64,000 bases of DNA from Anadara kagoshimensis (GCA_021292105.1 CM037870.1:12139353-12203352); one strand, 5' to 3'; positions 12,204-24,990 are shown, numbered from the stretch's first letter. Notes: generated from the sequence alone by a model not told the origin. Numbers and translations are program-made.

Positions 12204-12859
12204 ATTTAAACTACTGCATAGGATTAGCATACATTGTGATTATTATTTATTATGATTAATATTAAATGTATATATGTCAAAATTCAAAACCATTGTACCT
12301 TCTGTAGTCAGTTTCAAAAAGTAAATTGATCTATATAGATTTATAAACACTTTTATGTGCTCCACTTTTAAGAGTATGAGTGGACAGGCCATATTTTAGA
12401 GGTCCCATATTTTTGTGAGAGTTGTCTTTCTTTGTTCATAAATTTTGTAATGCTTGTACATGTACTTCAAGTGACCCCTAATGAAAAATTTGAAAAAAGA
12501 AATGATGACCAGTTTTGCCCTATTCAAGATTTTTTTTCGCATATATGTATTGAATTGGTTAGTTCTTTGAGCCAAAAGAGGAGGATGTTGGGATGAAGGA
12601 TTACCATGAAGAGCACATGTAGAAAGCTACTGATCTTCAGAAATTGGACTGATAGTCACCCTCCACGGTCCATTATCCACTGCTCAAATTAGATCACAGA
12701 TTAGGCCCCCATAAATAAATCTACATGTTCATTATATTCCTCTTTCACACATTTTATCAACTCTACTGAAGTGTTTACAAATATATTTAAATAGAAATTT
12801 TAAATGCATTATTAAATTAATGGAGATTTCACTTCTAATTGACTCAGTGTATTAAATGC

Positions 12860-13026
12860 TGTTTCCATTCCTGGTAGCCAAAATCGCCATTGGCTACTAA
12901 TTTCTGAGGAATTCTTTCAAAAACTAACCTTTTTAGCAAATTTGTGAAAAATACTTTAAAAAGGACTATATTTTCACAAATTTTGGAAATTTAGCTACTA
13001 ATTATTTTAAATTTATGGAAACCTAG
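12860..13026 (-). mobile_element. MITE family P2, reverse copy
   Basis: CTGTTTCCATTCCTGGTAGC to TTATGGAAACCTAG; flanked by AAATG on both sides. Confidence 0.75.
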
Positions 13027-13056
13027 AAATGTATCCTTATTTACGTTAGAGTTGGA

Positions 13057-13279
13057 ATTGAGTTATGGAGTTTTATGCCCCAGTCAAGATTCTTTCACTT
13101 ATATCAAGGGAGTCAGTTCATAGATGGTTGAAGAAATCCATAGAAAACCACCAACCTTCGGCAAGCAAACTGACAAATTTTTCTCACATTTTGATCTGTC
13201 CTGAGTGGGATTCAAACTTAGTTGTTGAGAGGCACTGATCTATAAGGGCTTTAGACCATTTGGCCACCAAGACCCCCTT
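13057..13279 (-). mobile_element. SINE family A, reverse
   Basis: From TTTTATGCCCCAGTCAAGAT to GACCATTTGGCCACCAAGAC. Confidence 0.8.
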
Positions 13280-13912
13280 ATTTACAACCATTTCTGTCAA
13301 AATCTTCAGAAATCTTATCAAAAGTTTAGTTTTAAAAATTCAATTTCCATAAACATCATAAAGATTTTTATTTTAAAGTTCAGACCATTTATCTTTGAAA
13401 ATGTTAGAAATTGTGAAAAACTTATCAAAAATTCAATAATAAAAATTCAATTTTCAAATTTTCATTATATAGACATCATAAGAGTTTTAAAAATCAGGCC
13501 ATTTGTCTGTGTAGAATCTGTTAAAATTGGGAAAAGACCTTGTAACCACATGTAGCTAAGCTTTTATATCTACAGAATTATGTAATGCAATTCAAACACA
13601 GATTTTGTGATAAGGTTTATGTAAACTCCTGATCAAGCTAATTTGCCGATGATGGGGAGGGGGGGGGGGATAAATGACTTATCAGAACATAAATATAATA
13701 TCTTAGTAATGATATTATCAGTCAATAAAAGGTGGTACTGGATCTCAAGTGGTCTTCATTCGAGTGTGTGATAAAATCAAAATTGTGTATGGTAATTAAA
13801 AAAACCACTTCATAATATTTATGTATACAGTACAGACCTGTTCAAAGTTCATAACTGAGCTAAGGAAAAGCAGTCAAAGCATGGTTGTCGAATGTATCCA
13901 AGATAAACAAAT

Positions 13913-13991
13913 GTACAGCCAAACCTGTCTATATAGGCCAACAAAGGGAACCAGTAAAAATGGCCTTTATGGGCAAGTGGCCTTAAATATA
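13913..13991 (+). mobile_element. MITE family P1, left half only
   Basis: TACAGCCAAACCTGTCTATA and the GGCCTTTATGGGCAAGTGGCC interior are present; the right half is missing and a related 860-bp element follows immediately. Confidence 0.6.
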
Positions 13992-14851
13992 TACAGTATA
14001 ACCTGTGTATAAAGACCACTCAGGGGACTGGGCAAAATTGGACTTAATAGACAGGTGGACTTTATACAGAGGGTCACCTCTAATGAACACGTTATTATGT
14101 ATTGATATTGTTTTACAAATGAGTGAAACACATAGTACATATTTAAATACTATTTTATTAAATTTGTTAAAAAATGATTTTCATTGTAGTTTTTAATTCG
14201 TTTTTATTGACTTTTTTAGAATTACAGAAAATATTTGAAAAGTGTATTTAACCATCTGATTACTTGGTTACAGTTTATCAGTATACACTTGACTAATTGC
14301 CTTTGTTTTCTTAAGAAACAGGGTGTCACTAATTAAGATAATAGGTTTAGCAAACATATTACCTGTAATTAACAAAGACTATTTCTACCTTCTGATTTAA
14401 TGGCTTCAGTCATTGACATAAGAATAAGACTTTATATGTTTTTTTTTCTAAAATTTTTACTTATTATAACTCAAAACTATACTCGTTACAGTGGAAAATT
14501 GTAAAACTTTGAATGTCACTCTATACACTGATCAAAGATTTGTAATTATAATAATTATATATTTCTAATCTTCATGCATTAAGAATATAAGAATTAAGTT
14601 TATTTTTTTGCATAAACTTTAAGAAAATTATAAAACTCTTAAAACTTAAAAAAGTTGATTGAAAAAGTGGACTTTATAGACAGGTTGAGAAGTCATTTGG
14701 GACTGAAAAGGGTGGACTCTATTCACATTAGGCAGGTGGACTTTATATACAGGGTCATTATATAGTAAAATCCATTGGGGATACTTCAGACCGGTTGCTA
14801 TAGACAGGTGGACTTTATATGCAGGTGGACTCTATAGCAGGTTATACTGTA
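13992..14851. mobile_element. 860-bp TIR element related to P1
   Basis: TA, then CAGTATAACCTG at 13994-14005, matched by CAGGTTATACTG, then TA at the far end: perfect 12-bp inverted ends with TA duplication. The left arm has one and the right arm several CAGGTGGACTTTATA-type units. The AT-rich middle (about 14090-14640) has no open frame. Confidence 0.7.
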
Positions 14852-15066
14852 CTGTAAAAGTAATTATTTTTGCGGGGTGAAAATTTCGTCATTTCTGAAA
14901 TCTTGACATTTCATGTTACCAATATAATTTGCTGTATATTTTGTATATTATGATAACGAAACCTGTATAGTTGTTATTTTTGCATGGGTAAAAATTTTGC
15001 AGTAATTTCTTTAGCGCCAAATAAGCGAAAACTTTTACCCACGTGAAAATTCACCCTTTTACAGTA
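14850..15066. mobile_element. MITE with TACTGTAAAAG ends
   Basis: TACTGTAAAAGTAATTATTT at the left and CACCCTTTTACAGTA at the right are inverted ends; GCGGGGTGAAAATTT and AAACTTTTACCCACG continue the partial symmetry. It abuts the previous element and shares its TA. Confidence 0.65.
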
Positions 15067-15083
15067 TATAGGTTCTAATAAAA

Positions 15084-15170
15084 TTAAGAACAATTGGGAT
15101 ACAATTCTATTGGCCTTTATAAGCAGGTGGTCTTTTTATAGAGGTGACCTTTAAGGCAGGTTCGATTGTA
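15084..15170 (+). mobile_element. MITE family P1, right half only
   Basis: From AACAATTGGGATACAATTCT to GGCAGGTTCGATTGTA, matching the right half of the 260-433 copy. Confidence 0.6.
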
Positions 15171-15254
15171 TCTGGATATGTATGTAGTGGTCGAAAAACT
15201 AATGAAGATAGATAGCTGCTTCCAAAAAGCTTTTAAGATATAAATAATGGTGGG

Positions 15255-15635
15255 TTGGTTGGTTGATTGAATGTTGCTTAACGTCGCATCAGCAATTTTT
15301 CAGCTATTCGCGACGAGAACTATTTATTAATCTCTATGGATTATTCTATGAAAAATTAGGTGTATGTATGTGGAGTGCAAGTGTGTTGTATGGTCTGCCT
15401 TGTACTAGCACGCACTGAGGGCGACTTTAACGTGCTAGCTCACAGAGACAGTACACCGCAGACAAGCTTACCACTCCCCCAGTCCATTAAACTGATACCA
15501 GGTAACCAGTTGAGGCCAACGGCAAGGAAAATTCCCTTTCCCACATGTGGTCTGAGCAGGACTCGAGTCACAGGGGTGAGAGACCCTTGATTTGAAGACT
15601 AATGTCTTACCCATTAGGCCACCGCTGCCCCTAAT
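15255..15635 (-). mobile_element. SINE with GCGACGTTAAGCAAC-type tail, reverse
   Basis: Tail complement GTTGCTTAACGTCGCATCAG at the left. The tRNA-like head is reversed at the right: GGCCACCGCTGCCCC with TCGAGTC as the B-box complement. This tail type is common in molluscan SINEs. Confidence 0.7.
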
Positions 15636-15954
15636 CGGTCGGATGGGGGTAGGCTGCTGATTCTGTACTAATTGGTTAGCTAAGTGTTCTACTTTTGACA
15701 GGTCTGTACTGTGTTCCAATGCTGGTTTCATTAAGATTACAGTAAAACCTTCAAGTTAGCAATATATTTGGGGAGGTCCATAAAAAACATGTAAGAAATG
15801 GATTTTGGGACTTCAAGATAGGGTGGTAATAAATGAGATGGCAAAGTTATTGAGGGTTATCATAATGAGATTTTTCTGTTAAAAATTTAGTTGGCATCCT
15901 GTTAATAGACTCACTGACTTGGTTGATCTATGTTGAACTTGAGGTTGTTAGAGC

Positions 15955-16145
15955 TAAGCTCGTCAAAAACAAACATATTAATCCATGTCAGAATCACAAT
16001 CCAGAAGCAAAGTAAAACTTTGGAACTGACAAGTAATAAAATTGGTTAGACACATGAACTGCCACCAGGGAAGTGAGGCCAGGTGCTCCGGAAGGGTAAG
16101 CACCTCCTGTTTAGCTAGCTACACCTGTCACGTGTGTAATCAAAA
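15955..16145 (+). repeat. Dispersed repeat family R, fullest copy
   Basis: TCAGAATCACAATCCAGAAG, CACCAGGGAAGTGAGGCC and TAGCTAGCTACACCTGTCAC. Confidence 0.72.
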
Positions 16146-16456
16146 TTGTGTGAAATGAACATGAAACTATGGGACGCCAAAGATATCCAGGGCAATCCTG
16201 GACACAGAGACATCAAACTTGTCAACAATACTGTGATGACGGCCATAAAACTTTTTGAGGGCCTTGATAAGCCTAGGCTTGCAATATCCTTGGGTCAACA
16301 ACTTATTTGCAGGCAGCCTGCTTCATTGTACAAAGTCCTCATACTTTGAACAAGCTCTACCATAGCGTATTACTTGGGAAACAAATACACCATAAGCAGG
16401 AAAAGCAAGTACATGTTGTGTATATTGCTGCATAGAAAAGGAAAGTTGACAATAGA

Positions 16457-16911
16457 AAAATTGTAGTCATTATTTTTGTCATAAAGTTGATCTGTATGAT
16501 ATTGATAATAATTTGTTGACTAAAATTGGAGTCATTATTTTTGTCATAAAGTTGATCTGTATGATATTGATAATAATTTGTTGACTAAAATTGGAGTCAT
16601 TATGTTTGTCATAAAGTTGATCTGTATGATATTGATAATAATTTGTTGACCAAAATTGGAGTCATTATTTTTGTCATAAAGTTGATCTGTATGATATTGA
16701 TAATAATTTGTTGACCAAAATTGGAGTCATTATTTTTGTCATAAAGTTGATCTGTATGATATTGATAATAATTTGTTGACCAAAATTGGAGTCATTATTT
16801 TTGTCATAAAGTTGATCTGTATGATATTGATAATAATTTGTTGACCAAAATTGGAGTCATTATTTTTGTCATAAAGTTGATCTGTATGATAATAATATGT
16901 TGACCTTTTAC
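16457..16911 (+). repeat. 65-bp tandem repeat, seven copies
   Basis: Unit TTGGAGTCATTATTTTTGTC, ATAAAGTTGATCTGTATGAT, ATTGATAATAATTTGTTGAC, CAAAA. Starts fall at 16526, 16591, 16656, 16721, 16786 and 16851, exactly 65 apart, nearly identical. Confidence 0.95.
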
Positions 16912-17144
16912 ATTTATTTAAATAAATGTTAATTTGAAATTATAACAATTTTGATGTAAGTGTTCTTTTTCATTGTTTATGTGAATTCAATTATATTCTT
17001 CATATTTATCAGTTTTAAGGAAATCCTCACTCAGGTTTGTGTTACAATAATAGTAACAATACTATTTACCGGAAACTTGCTGTGTAAAATTTACTTGTAC
17101 TGATACATGAAATATAATTTAGATTGTCAATTTGATAAATGTAG

Positions 17145-17327
17145 TACAGTCCAACCTGCCCTAAAAGCCACCTCTATATAAGGGTCACCTGCTTATAAAG
17201 ACAAGTAGAATTGTATCCTAATTGTTCTTTATTCATACTATTTGAACCTGAATATAAAGGCCACCTGTCCATTAAGGCCACTTTTACTGGTTCCTTTTGG
17301 TGGCCTTCATAGACAGGTTTGACTGTA
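17145..17327 (-). mobile_element. MITE family P1, reverse copy
   Basis: TACAGTCCAACCTGCC at the left and GACAGGTTTGACTGTA at the right; full length. Confidence 0.78.
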
Positions 17328-17486
17328 CATAGATTTAATGATTTATTATACAGAGAGAAAGAAAGAAAGAGAGAGAGAGAGATGATCATTCCTGGAATGG
17401 CTGCAGAAGCCATATAAATACCATGAGATATAATGAGTGCTGTAGAATAATAAGTGCATTTGTCCCAGTCAATAAAATCATCTATA

Positions 17487-18165
17487 TTTAATGCCCCAGC
17501 TAAGATTCTTTCACCTATATTGATATGGTCAGTCCTGTAATGTGGAGGAAACTGGAGTACCCAGAGAAAACCAACAAGCTTCTTTAAACCAAGCTGACAA
17601 AGTTCACTGAAACTGCTTCTGGACAGAAAAATATTTATCCTTGTCCTCCTAGGTATCTCTACATATATCTTACAATCTCACTTGTGATGATTCTATTATT
17701 CTGAATAGGATTACTGGTATATAAATCCCATCCAAGATTTAGGAAGATTTTATCAGCTTGCATCCTGAACTACTTTGCCACAAAGTTGACCCTTGGCAGT
17801 AGAGTGGGCTGTTAAGTGCTTACTTATGGATCGTAATGCTTCATACTACTTAGGTTATAATCCCACTCAAAAGATACAGTGTGAGAAAGTATAAGTTGGC
17901 GTGTCAAAAATTAATTTTAATTATATTCTACAGGTTAAGAGGCCTTTGTGGCTAAGTGGTCTAAAGGAACGACTGTAATGTACCACAGCACTTCTATCTA
18001 CCTATGTACCTAGTGGCACTTCCTTGTGCAAGAAAATTTGTCACTTTGCTTGCCAAAGGTTGTCTTTCTTCAAGTACTCCGGTTTCCTCCACCATCCCTG
18101 AACTGACTGCCTCGATATAAGTGAAACAATCTTGAATTCCTTTACTCCACTCCACTTTACAGGTT
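17487..18165. mobile_element. Cluster of three SINE A copies
   Basis: A reverse copy at about 17487-17795 (TAATGCCCCAGCTAAGATTC), a truncated forward copy at 17800-17910 (TTATGGATCGTAATGCTTC) and a forward copy at 17938-18165 (GTGGCTAAGTGGTCTAAAGG). Confidence 0.7.
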
Positions 18166-20171
18166 TTCAGAACCTCCATCATTCTAGAAGTGGCTCTGTA
18201 AATAAAGACTAACAAATCAACCAAGTTCCACTCTTTCATGGATCCCAATCTTTAATATGAGAATTTTATTTTATTTCATTTTTAAATTATTTTTTTTCTT
18301 CACATATTTATAAAGTTCAGAATCAATACTGAAAATAAAAACAAAATCTGAAATTTGGATGCCCTTTAAATATCAGAATTAATTACTTTTTTTTCAATGA
18401 TTGTCGATCTATTTTATTTTTTAATTCTCATAAAGTTCAGATTTAATATTGAAAATAAAAACAAAAATCTGACATTTTTATGATTTTTTTTAAAAGATGA
18501 TTTTAAATAATAATGATCATGTGGGAGTAGGTAGGTTTACAGGAGTGATGTTAGTTATTATGGTCTGAAGATTACATGTATCTGACTTGATCACTACTAT
18601 CCAGTCGGTACATTACCGTACATACCAAAATAACAAGGTTGAAACAACAAATGACCATATTTAATACTGTATGTACCATATTGTGTTACACATGCATTGG
18701 ACCACTTGTATTTAAACTTTACAAATTGGTGCTTGAAAGATAAATTTTAAAACTTTGGAACTGAAAAACGTGGAAACATTAATTACAAAAAAAGATTATT
18801 TCCTTAGTCTTTGAGAAGAAATTTAGAATAAGAATTAAAACGATATTTTGGAACAATAAATTGCACAGTCTTTGTGTGACTGAATAAATTGAAATTGCAG
18901 TCTAATGCCATTTATTTATCGCATGATCATGATCCAATTTCCCCTGTTTGGTCAGCACTCTCAGTGCTTTGATTTCATTTTTTGACTGATTACCGTAACT
19001 CTCATTAACCCTATTTCTCACATATTTATAAAGTTCAGATTTAATATTGAAAATAAAAACAAATTTCTGACATTTTTATGGTGTTTTTAATTTTTTAAAC
19101 AGATGAATTAAAAATTAAAATGATGATCATGTGGGAGTCGTAGTTTATACAGGAGTGTTATATGGTCTGAAGATTATCTGACTTCGTGATCAGTATACAA
19201 TCTGGTCAGTACATCACACCATCTTGACATGTTTACAATCTATACACCAGATAATCTTATAATATATATAAAACAGTGCAGGCTTGTCCAGATGACTGTC
19301 CCCTGGAAATGAAAAATAAATAAATAAATAAACGTAAATAAACGAATAAAGGAAAGGACTTCTTCCCATTAAATTCTAGATATTGATTTTGAAAATAATT
19401 TTTTCACAGAAAAGTTCCATATGCCTATGGTATAATTTTGTCATGTTTAGACTTTTTCAGTAAATTATACATTGGGTTGGGGGGGATACAAATGGATGTC
19501 CTTCCATGTGAAAAAAAAAAAGTACCGGTATATAAAAAGAAAAGAAAGAATTTTCTTAATTCTAGATAAGGTAAAAAAAAAAAAAATAGAAATAAGAAAA
19601 AATGAAACATAAATTACCGGTATTTCGAAATAAGGAAAATCAATCTATGAAAAGAAATAAGAAAAATTAAAAATGGATGGACACTGTACTCGCTTTACCA
19701 ATCTGAGATTTAAGGTTATTCTATTCAAATCACTGTATTAGTGTTGGAAAAAAGTCAGCCAGGCAGTCTGTGAGTGCCAACTTTTGGGGATCAGGACTGG
19801 TTACCTTTTACACTTTCCTAATTTACCACAATTTAAATTTTTTTAAATATATATATATTTTTTTACTTCTTTCATACACTGATAGTATGATATACTGATA
19901 CATATCTAATTTGTTTTAAAGTGCATTAAGATTAAGGGTAAATTTAAAATCTTGTAATCTGTATAGAAGGTGTAAATGATTTAACTCAAACCATCTTCAA
20001 GTGGGGGTGGACACATCTGATTCATTTTCATGGAAAAAAGATTAATATCTAGGGTTATCAAAAATGAAAAATAAATACATGTATCATGTCTAGAATAGAG
20101 GGTCTTTTGTTTTAGAATGTTGTATTGCATCATGGATATTTTGCTACTGAAAACATGATTTAGTTTGCATA
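18166..20171. other. Non-coding, AT-rich
   Basis: Apart from the diverged duplications at 18240-19240, this holds an AAAT microsatellite near 19315 and A-runs near 19510 and 19570. Nothing coding is recognised. Confidence 0.5.
18240..19240. repeat. Diverged direct duplications
   Basis: AAAGTTCAGATTTAATATTG then AAAATAAAAACAAA appears near 18310, 18430 and 19030. GATCATGTGGGAGT with GGTCTGAAGATTA follows the second and third. No gene is seen. Confidence 0.6.
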
Positions 20172-20399
20172 ATGGCAAACAACATTGACCTGTCTGTTTG
20201 AACTGTTATTTGAATATATACTATGGATGAGTACATTTATATCTAGGGGACACAGGTGTTTATTTCATCAACTGCAAGGAAACATATCATTTATGTATAA
20301 ACGCAGATTCCTAACACTACCCCGTGTATTGGATGGATCTTCCTATATGAATGTTCCTAATAAAAGGTCAAATGAACAGGTCAGTGTTGTTTGCCTTTA
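20172..20399. mobile_element. MITE family P3, third copy
   Basis: ATGGCAAACAACATTGACCT and AGGTCAGTGTTGTTTGCCTT as inverted ends. Confidence 0.72.
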
Positions 20400-21402
20400 T
20401 ATATTATATTTGTGGGAAATTGTTTTGGGGCTAATAAGAGATTGTTTACAAGGATTTCCTGTATAGCAAAAGGAAACAAATCAAGTGTCTTGTGTCTATT
20501 ACATGTAGACATTGAACTTTGTATACCGGTACTAATACATAATATATAAAATAAATCACTTCCATCTGGATCTAAATAGAGATCGCACTGGCCATTTTAA
20601 AGGAAATCATTATTACAACCACCAGTATTCGAAGTAAAAATTTGACCAGAATTGATACTCCTTTTATAGGTGATTTTGACATTGAAAGTTTTTATCAGAA
20701 CTGCGTTGGATTGAATTTTGAAATCATTCTCTCACTGGTCATTTTGATGGATTTTAGTTTTAACGACCAATTTTCAAATTGAAAAGTTTTAATCAGAAAA
20801 GTGTTGAATTCATATTCTTATTGTAGATCTAGGATTTTGAAATCGTTTATTCATAATTGTTTATCGATAATTTGCTTTCTATGGAAGACAAAGTCATCAA
20901 TATATGTATGTATTTCATAACTTTTTATAAATTTTATAAATTCTATGTACTGATGAGGATCCGCAGGGTTAATTAAAATTCCTATTGTAGGTGATTTTGG
21001 AAATCATTCATTACATAAGTGTTCAATTTTCTTTGTATAGAAGCCGCATTCATGAATATAATATATATAGATAACTTTTTTTTCTAAAATCTACAAATGT
21101 GATAAAGTGTGGATTGGTTTCCGTGAACTGACGAGGATTGGTAGGATCGGCAGATTTATTATTAGAACAGATGTACTCTATCATTGTATCTGTGGCAGGC
21201 ATTTCATTCATAAGAAGAATATCAAATCAGGATTCAGGAAAATTCCAGTGTCAGTTTTGATTGGCTTATAAAATTATTGCCATTTTTGTATCCTATATAT
21301 TGACATTCTGCTGGATAATAATGTTTCTTTTTGCCTGAGAATCATGCTGTCAAGGTTTGATATGATACCATTTTGATTTTATATTGTTTTTTTTAGGAAT
21401 TA

Positions 21403-21545
21403 TTATTACCGGGTTTATCTTCGAAGTTTAGGGGAGTGTATAGGAATAACTTTTGTCTGTCAATTTGTTCGAACGTGCACCCCAGTAATAATCGTGTCCA
21501 TTCCATAACTTCAACATCTATATGGATGAATTTTGATAAAAGTTA
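21403..21545 (+). repeat. GGGGGTATATAGG-type repeat
   Basis: CTTCGAAGTTTAGGGGAGTG and CCATTCCATAACTTCAACAT. Confidence 0.55.
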
Positions 21546-21705
21546 GTAGCTAGCTAAACAGGAGATGCTTATCCTTCCAGAGCACCCGGCCTCACTTCTC
21601 TGGTAGAAGTTCACATGTCTAACCTAACTTGTCAATTCCAAAGTTTTTACTTTGCTTCTGGATTGTGATTCGGACATGGATAAGTATGTTTGTTTTTGAT
21701 TACCA
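21540..21705 (-). repeat. Dispersed repeat family R, reverse
   Basis: GCTAGCTAAACAGGAGATGC, GAGCACCCGGCCTCACTTCT and GCTTCTGGATTGTGATT. Confidence 0.7.
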
Positions 21706-21715
21706 ACTTTTGGCA

Positions 21716-21926
21716 ATATGTTGTTTTCCAGTGAAGATTCTTTCCCTTATATGGAGGTTGTCAGTTCAGGGATGGTAGAAGAAACCCTGAGTGTCTGGAG
21801 AAAACCATGGACTGTCATCAAGCAAACTATCAAACTTTCTCACTGAGATCTGTTCAGAGTGTGAATTTGAACTTAATTTGAGAGCCTAAGTGCTAGATTT
21901 AGACTATTTTCTACTGAAGCCCCTTT
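21716..21926 (-). mobile_element. SINE family A, reverse
   Basis: TTCCAGTGAAGATTCTTTCC through GGATGGTAGAAGAAACCCTG to TAGACTATTTTCTACTGAAG. Confidence 0.72.
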
Positions 21927-22262
21927 GTGTCAAGGTAGGCATTGCATGCTTAAGAACCCTCCAAGCACATTCCCTTAGCACATTCTGATATAAAATGAAA
22001 TAATCTTGACTATGACATAAAACTGCTGCGCATTCAATCAAAATTCCTTTGAGAATGTATATTGATAAGATATAGGTCAAGTTTGAATTTTTATTATTGT
22101 TGGTCAATTGGTTTAGCAGAAGAGTTATTGCCCTTCTCAGATAAGCAAAATTGTTACAGGTTACACATATAACAATATTATGAATATGGATCAAGGATTT
22201 TATTTTTTTGCAACTTTAGTCAGTGGTTTCATAATATGATATAATTATGAAGCATTTCTTTT

Positions 22263-22492
22263 ATAGTACGCCAAGTTTGACCTGGCTATTTGACCTTTAA
22301 TATGAAAATTCAAACAGAGATACCCATTGTGTGATTTAGAGGTTATATAAAGTTGATATATAAAGATAGGTGATCGTAATACTGGGTACCAGGTAATGAA
22401 ATATGTTGCCCTTCCCTAAATCACACAGTCTATCAGCCAAATCTAATATTCAAATTAAGGTCAAACGACCAGGTCAAACTTGGTGCACTATA
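22263..22492. mobile_element. MITE, P3-like subfamily
   Basis: TATAGTACGCCAAGTTTGAC and GTCAAACTTGGTGCACTATA are inverted ends; symmetry continues through CTGGCTATTTGACCTT. Same architecture as P3 with different termini. Confidence 0.75.
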
Positions 22493-22594
22493 CATCTGCT
22501 TGTTAACAGTTATAATATAATTTGTCATTTTGTAATGATTTTACCATCTGTAATATGTATAATAACTAATCAGTTTGTAGATCAAGTGTGTTGA

Positions 22595-23110
22595 TATCTG
22601 GCATAGTGTAAAATGTTGATTAGGTTGAGCTGTAATTGGAAATGGTGACCTTTATGGTAAATGGTTGGAATGGATTGTTTCATAGTGTAAAATGTTGATT
22701 AGATTGCATGGACTGTAATTTGAAATGGTGACTTTGATGGGCTTAATTTGATTAAACTGTTGGAGTGGATTGACTTCATAGTGTAAAATGTTGATTAGAT
22801 TGGAGTATAATTAGAAATTACCAGTACTAGAAAATAGTGACCTGCTTTTAGACGGGTTTGGATTTGATTGAACTTGTTTGATTTGATTGGCTGCGTTGTA
22901 AAAAAGTTTATTAGATTGGATAAATTTTACTAGAAAATGGTGACCTGTCTTTTCTCTTGGATACGATTAGATTCAATTATTACATTGATTGTTTTGATTG
23001 TCTTCAGAATGTAAAACATTGATTGAATTGGAAAGTATTTGGATGTAAGCTTGCTTACTTACTTACTAGAAAATGATGACCTGTTTTAGCTTTTAGATCA
23101 GTTTGGATCC
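22595..23110 (+). repeat. Degenerate tandem repeat, about 110-bp unit
   Basis: CATAGTGTAAAATGTTGATT with GAAATGGTGACCTTTATGG recurs about five times with decreasing similarity. Confidence 0.7.
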
Positions 23111-23345
23111 AGTTCCAATTGAGACTCCACTCAAGAGTCAAATCCAGTTTATGAGCCCAATCCAGTCCCACTTGAAACTCACTCAAAAGTCAAATCCAGT
23201 TTATGAGCCCAATCCAGTCCCACTTGAAACTCCAATTCAAAAGTCATATCCTGTTTATAAGAGTCCAATTCAGTCCCATTTGAAACTCCAATTCAAATGT
23301 CAAGTCAACCTTAAGAGCCCAGCCCAACTGAAAACACAAATCCAA
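23110..23345 (+). repeat. Tandem repeat of about 57 bp
   Basis: CAAATCCAGTTTATGAGCCC and AATCCAGTCCCACTTGAAAC recur four times. The open frame through it (Pro/Gln/Ser-rich) is a by-product of the repeat. Confidence 0.8.
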
Positions 23346-24151
23346 CAGTCTGGCCATTTCCATCATATATGATAAGGCAGTTAGATCATGTTTGTTTCTG
23401 CCTAACCTCAACATCTAATGATGATGGTCATGCCCTTTCATTTTCATCAACCCTGCAGTCAACCTAGTCCAAATGGAAACTCCAATCCAAATGTCCACTT
23501 ATTCAGTTATTGCAATGTTTAATGTTCACCCTTTGATATATTCTCTATGCACACTCTATCATCTTTTAAGATGAAGTAGTTATATTACGTTTGTTACATT
23601 ATATTTTTGACATCTAATGTTAATGATCATGACTTTTGCTTCATCAACCCAGTTCAAATGGAAGTTCCAATCCACAGGTCCAGTCAGTTCAACATTTTAC
23701 TTTGCAATTTGATATCTTCTCTATGTGTACTTTACCGTCTTCAGCGATAAGGCAGTTATATCATGTTTGTTGTATTCTAATCTCGAATCTAATGATCATG
23801 ATTTCATCAACCCAGTCCAAACAGAAATTCTAATCCAACAGTCAAATCAATTCCACATTTTACATTTGCCATTTGATATCTTCTATAGCAGTTATACCAT
23901 GTTTGTTACATTCTAATCTTAGACATCTTATGGTAATGATCATGACTTCAACTTCCAAAAGCCCAGTCCCAATTGAAACTGCAATCCAGCTCAGTCATTT
24001 CCACATTTTACATTCGCCATTTGATATCTTCTCTATGCACACTCTACCATCTTCAGCAATAAGGCAGTTATATCATGTTTGTTACATTCTAATCTCAACA
24101 TCTAATGGTGGTGATCATGACTTTCGCTTTCGTCAACCCATGCAGTCCTAC

Positions 24152-24400
24152 TTGAGGTAGAGTGCTTACTCTGTAAGTGGGATGTTGGGGGTCTGAACCC
24201 AGACTGGGTCTGACCCCAGACTTGAAAGGTGGTATTGTCATGGTAGACATGGCATGATAAAGACCCTGCTGTGTAATGCCATTAGCGCAATGCACAGGCA
24301 AAATTTCTGCACCTTTGCCTATATCTGGCAAGGTCTTGATAGAAGTGAAATATTCTTGACTGGGACGTAAAACCCCATTACTCAACTCAGTCCAACCCAA
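24152..24400 (+). mobile_element. SINE family B in tandem block, copy 1
   Basis: TTGAGGTAGAGTGCTTACTC, GGGTCTGAACCCAGACTGGG and GGCAAGGTCTTGATAGAAGT. Confidence 0.75.
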
Positions 24401-24562
24401 AAGTCTATTCAGTTCCAAGTTTTACATTTGCCATTTGATATCTTCTCTATGCACACTCTACCATCTTAAATGATAAGGCAGTTATATCATGTTTGTTACA
24501 TTCTAATCTCGATATCTAATGGTGATGATCATGACTTTCGCTTTCATCAACCCATGCAGTCC

Positions 24563-24812
24563 TACTTGAGGAAGAGTGCTTAATCTGTAAGTGGGATATT
24601 GTGGGTCTGAACCCAGACTGGGTCTGACCCCTGACTTGAAAGGTGGTATTGTCATGGTAGACATGGCATGATAAAGACCCTGCTGTATGATGCCATCAGT
24701 GCAATGCACAGGCAAAATTTCTGCACCTTTGCCTATATCTGGCAAGGTCTTGATATAAGTGAAATATTCTTGACTGGGACCTAAAATCCCATTACTCAAC
24801 TCGGCCCAACCC
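24563..24812 (+). mobile_element. SINE family B in tandem block, copy 2
   Basis: Same SINE at the same position in the next block, about 410 bp downstream, with few differences. Confidence 0.78.
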
Positions 24813-24990
24813 AAAAGTCTATTCAGTTCCAAGTTTTACATTTGCCATTTGATATCTTCTCTATGCACACTCTACCATCTTAAATGATAAGGCAGTTATA
24901 TCATGTTTGTTACATTCTAATCTCGATATCTAATGGTGATGATCATGACTTTCGCTTTCATTTCTTTTGTAATAAAATTTTTGGCCAGTC

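Larger units (their letters stand above)
23345..24990 (+). repeat. Tandem block of about 185 bp, expanded to 410 bp by a SINE
   Basis: CATTTGATATCTTCTCTATG, AAGGCAGTTATATCATGTTT and ATGATCATGACTTTCGCTTT recur near 23520, 23700, 23870, 24010, 24430 and 24840. In the last full units a SINE B is present at the same place. Confidence 0.8.

Noticed and set aside
16457-16911. Regular 65-bp repeats that could suggest a CRISPR array
   Set aside because: Units are identical throughout with no variable spacers, and the host is an intron-bearing animal genome.
23103-23372. 89-codon Pro/Gln-rich open frame
   Set aside because: Produced by a 57-bp tandem repeat, whose unit length is divisible by three; no other support.
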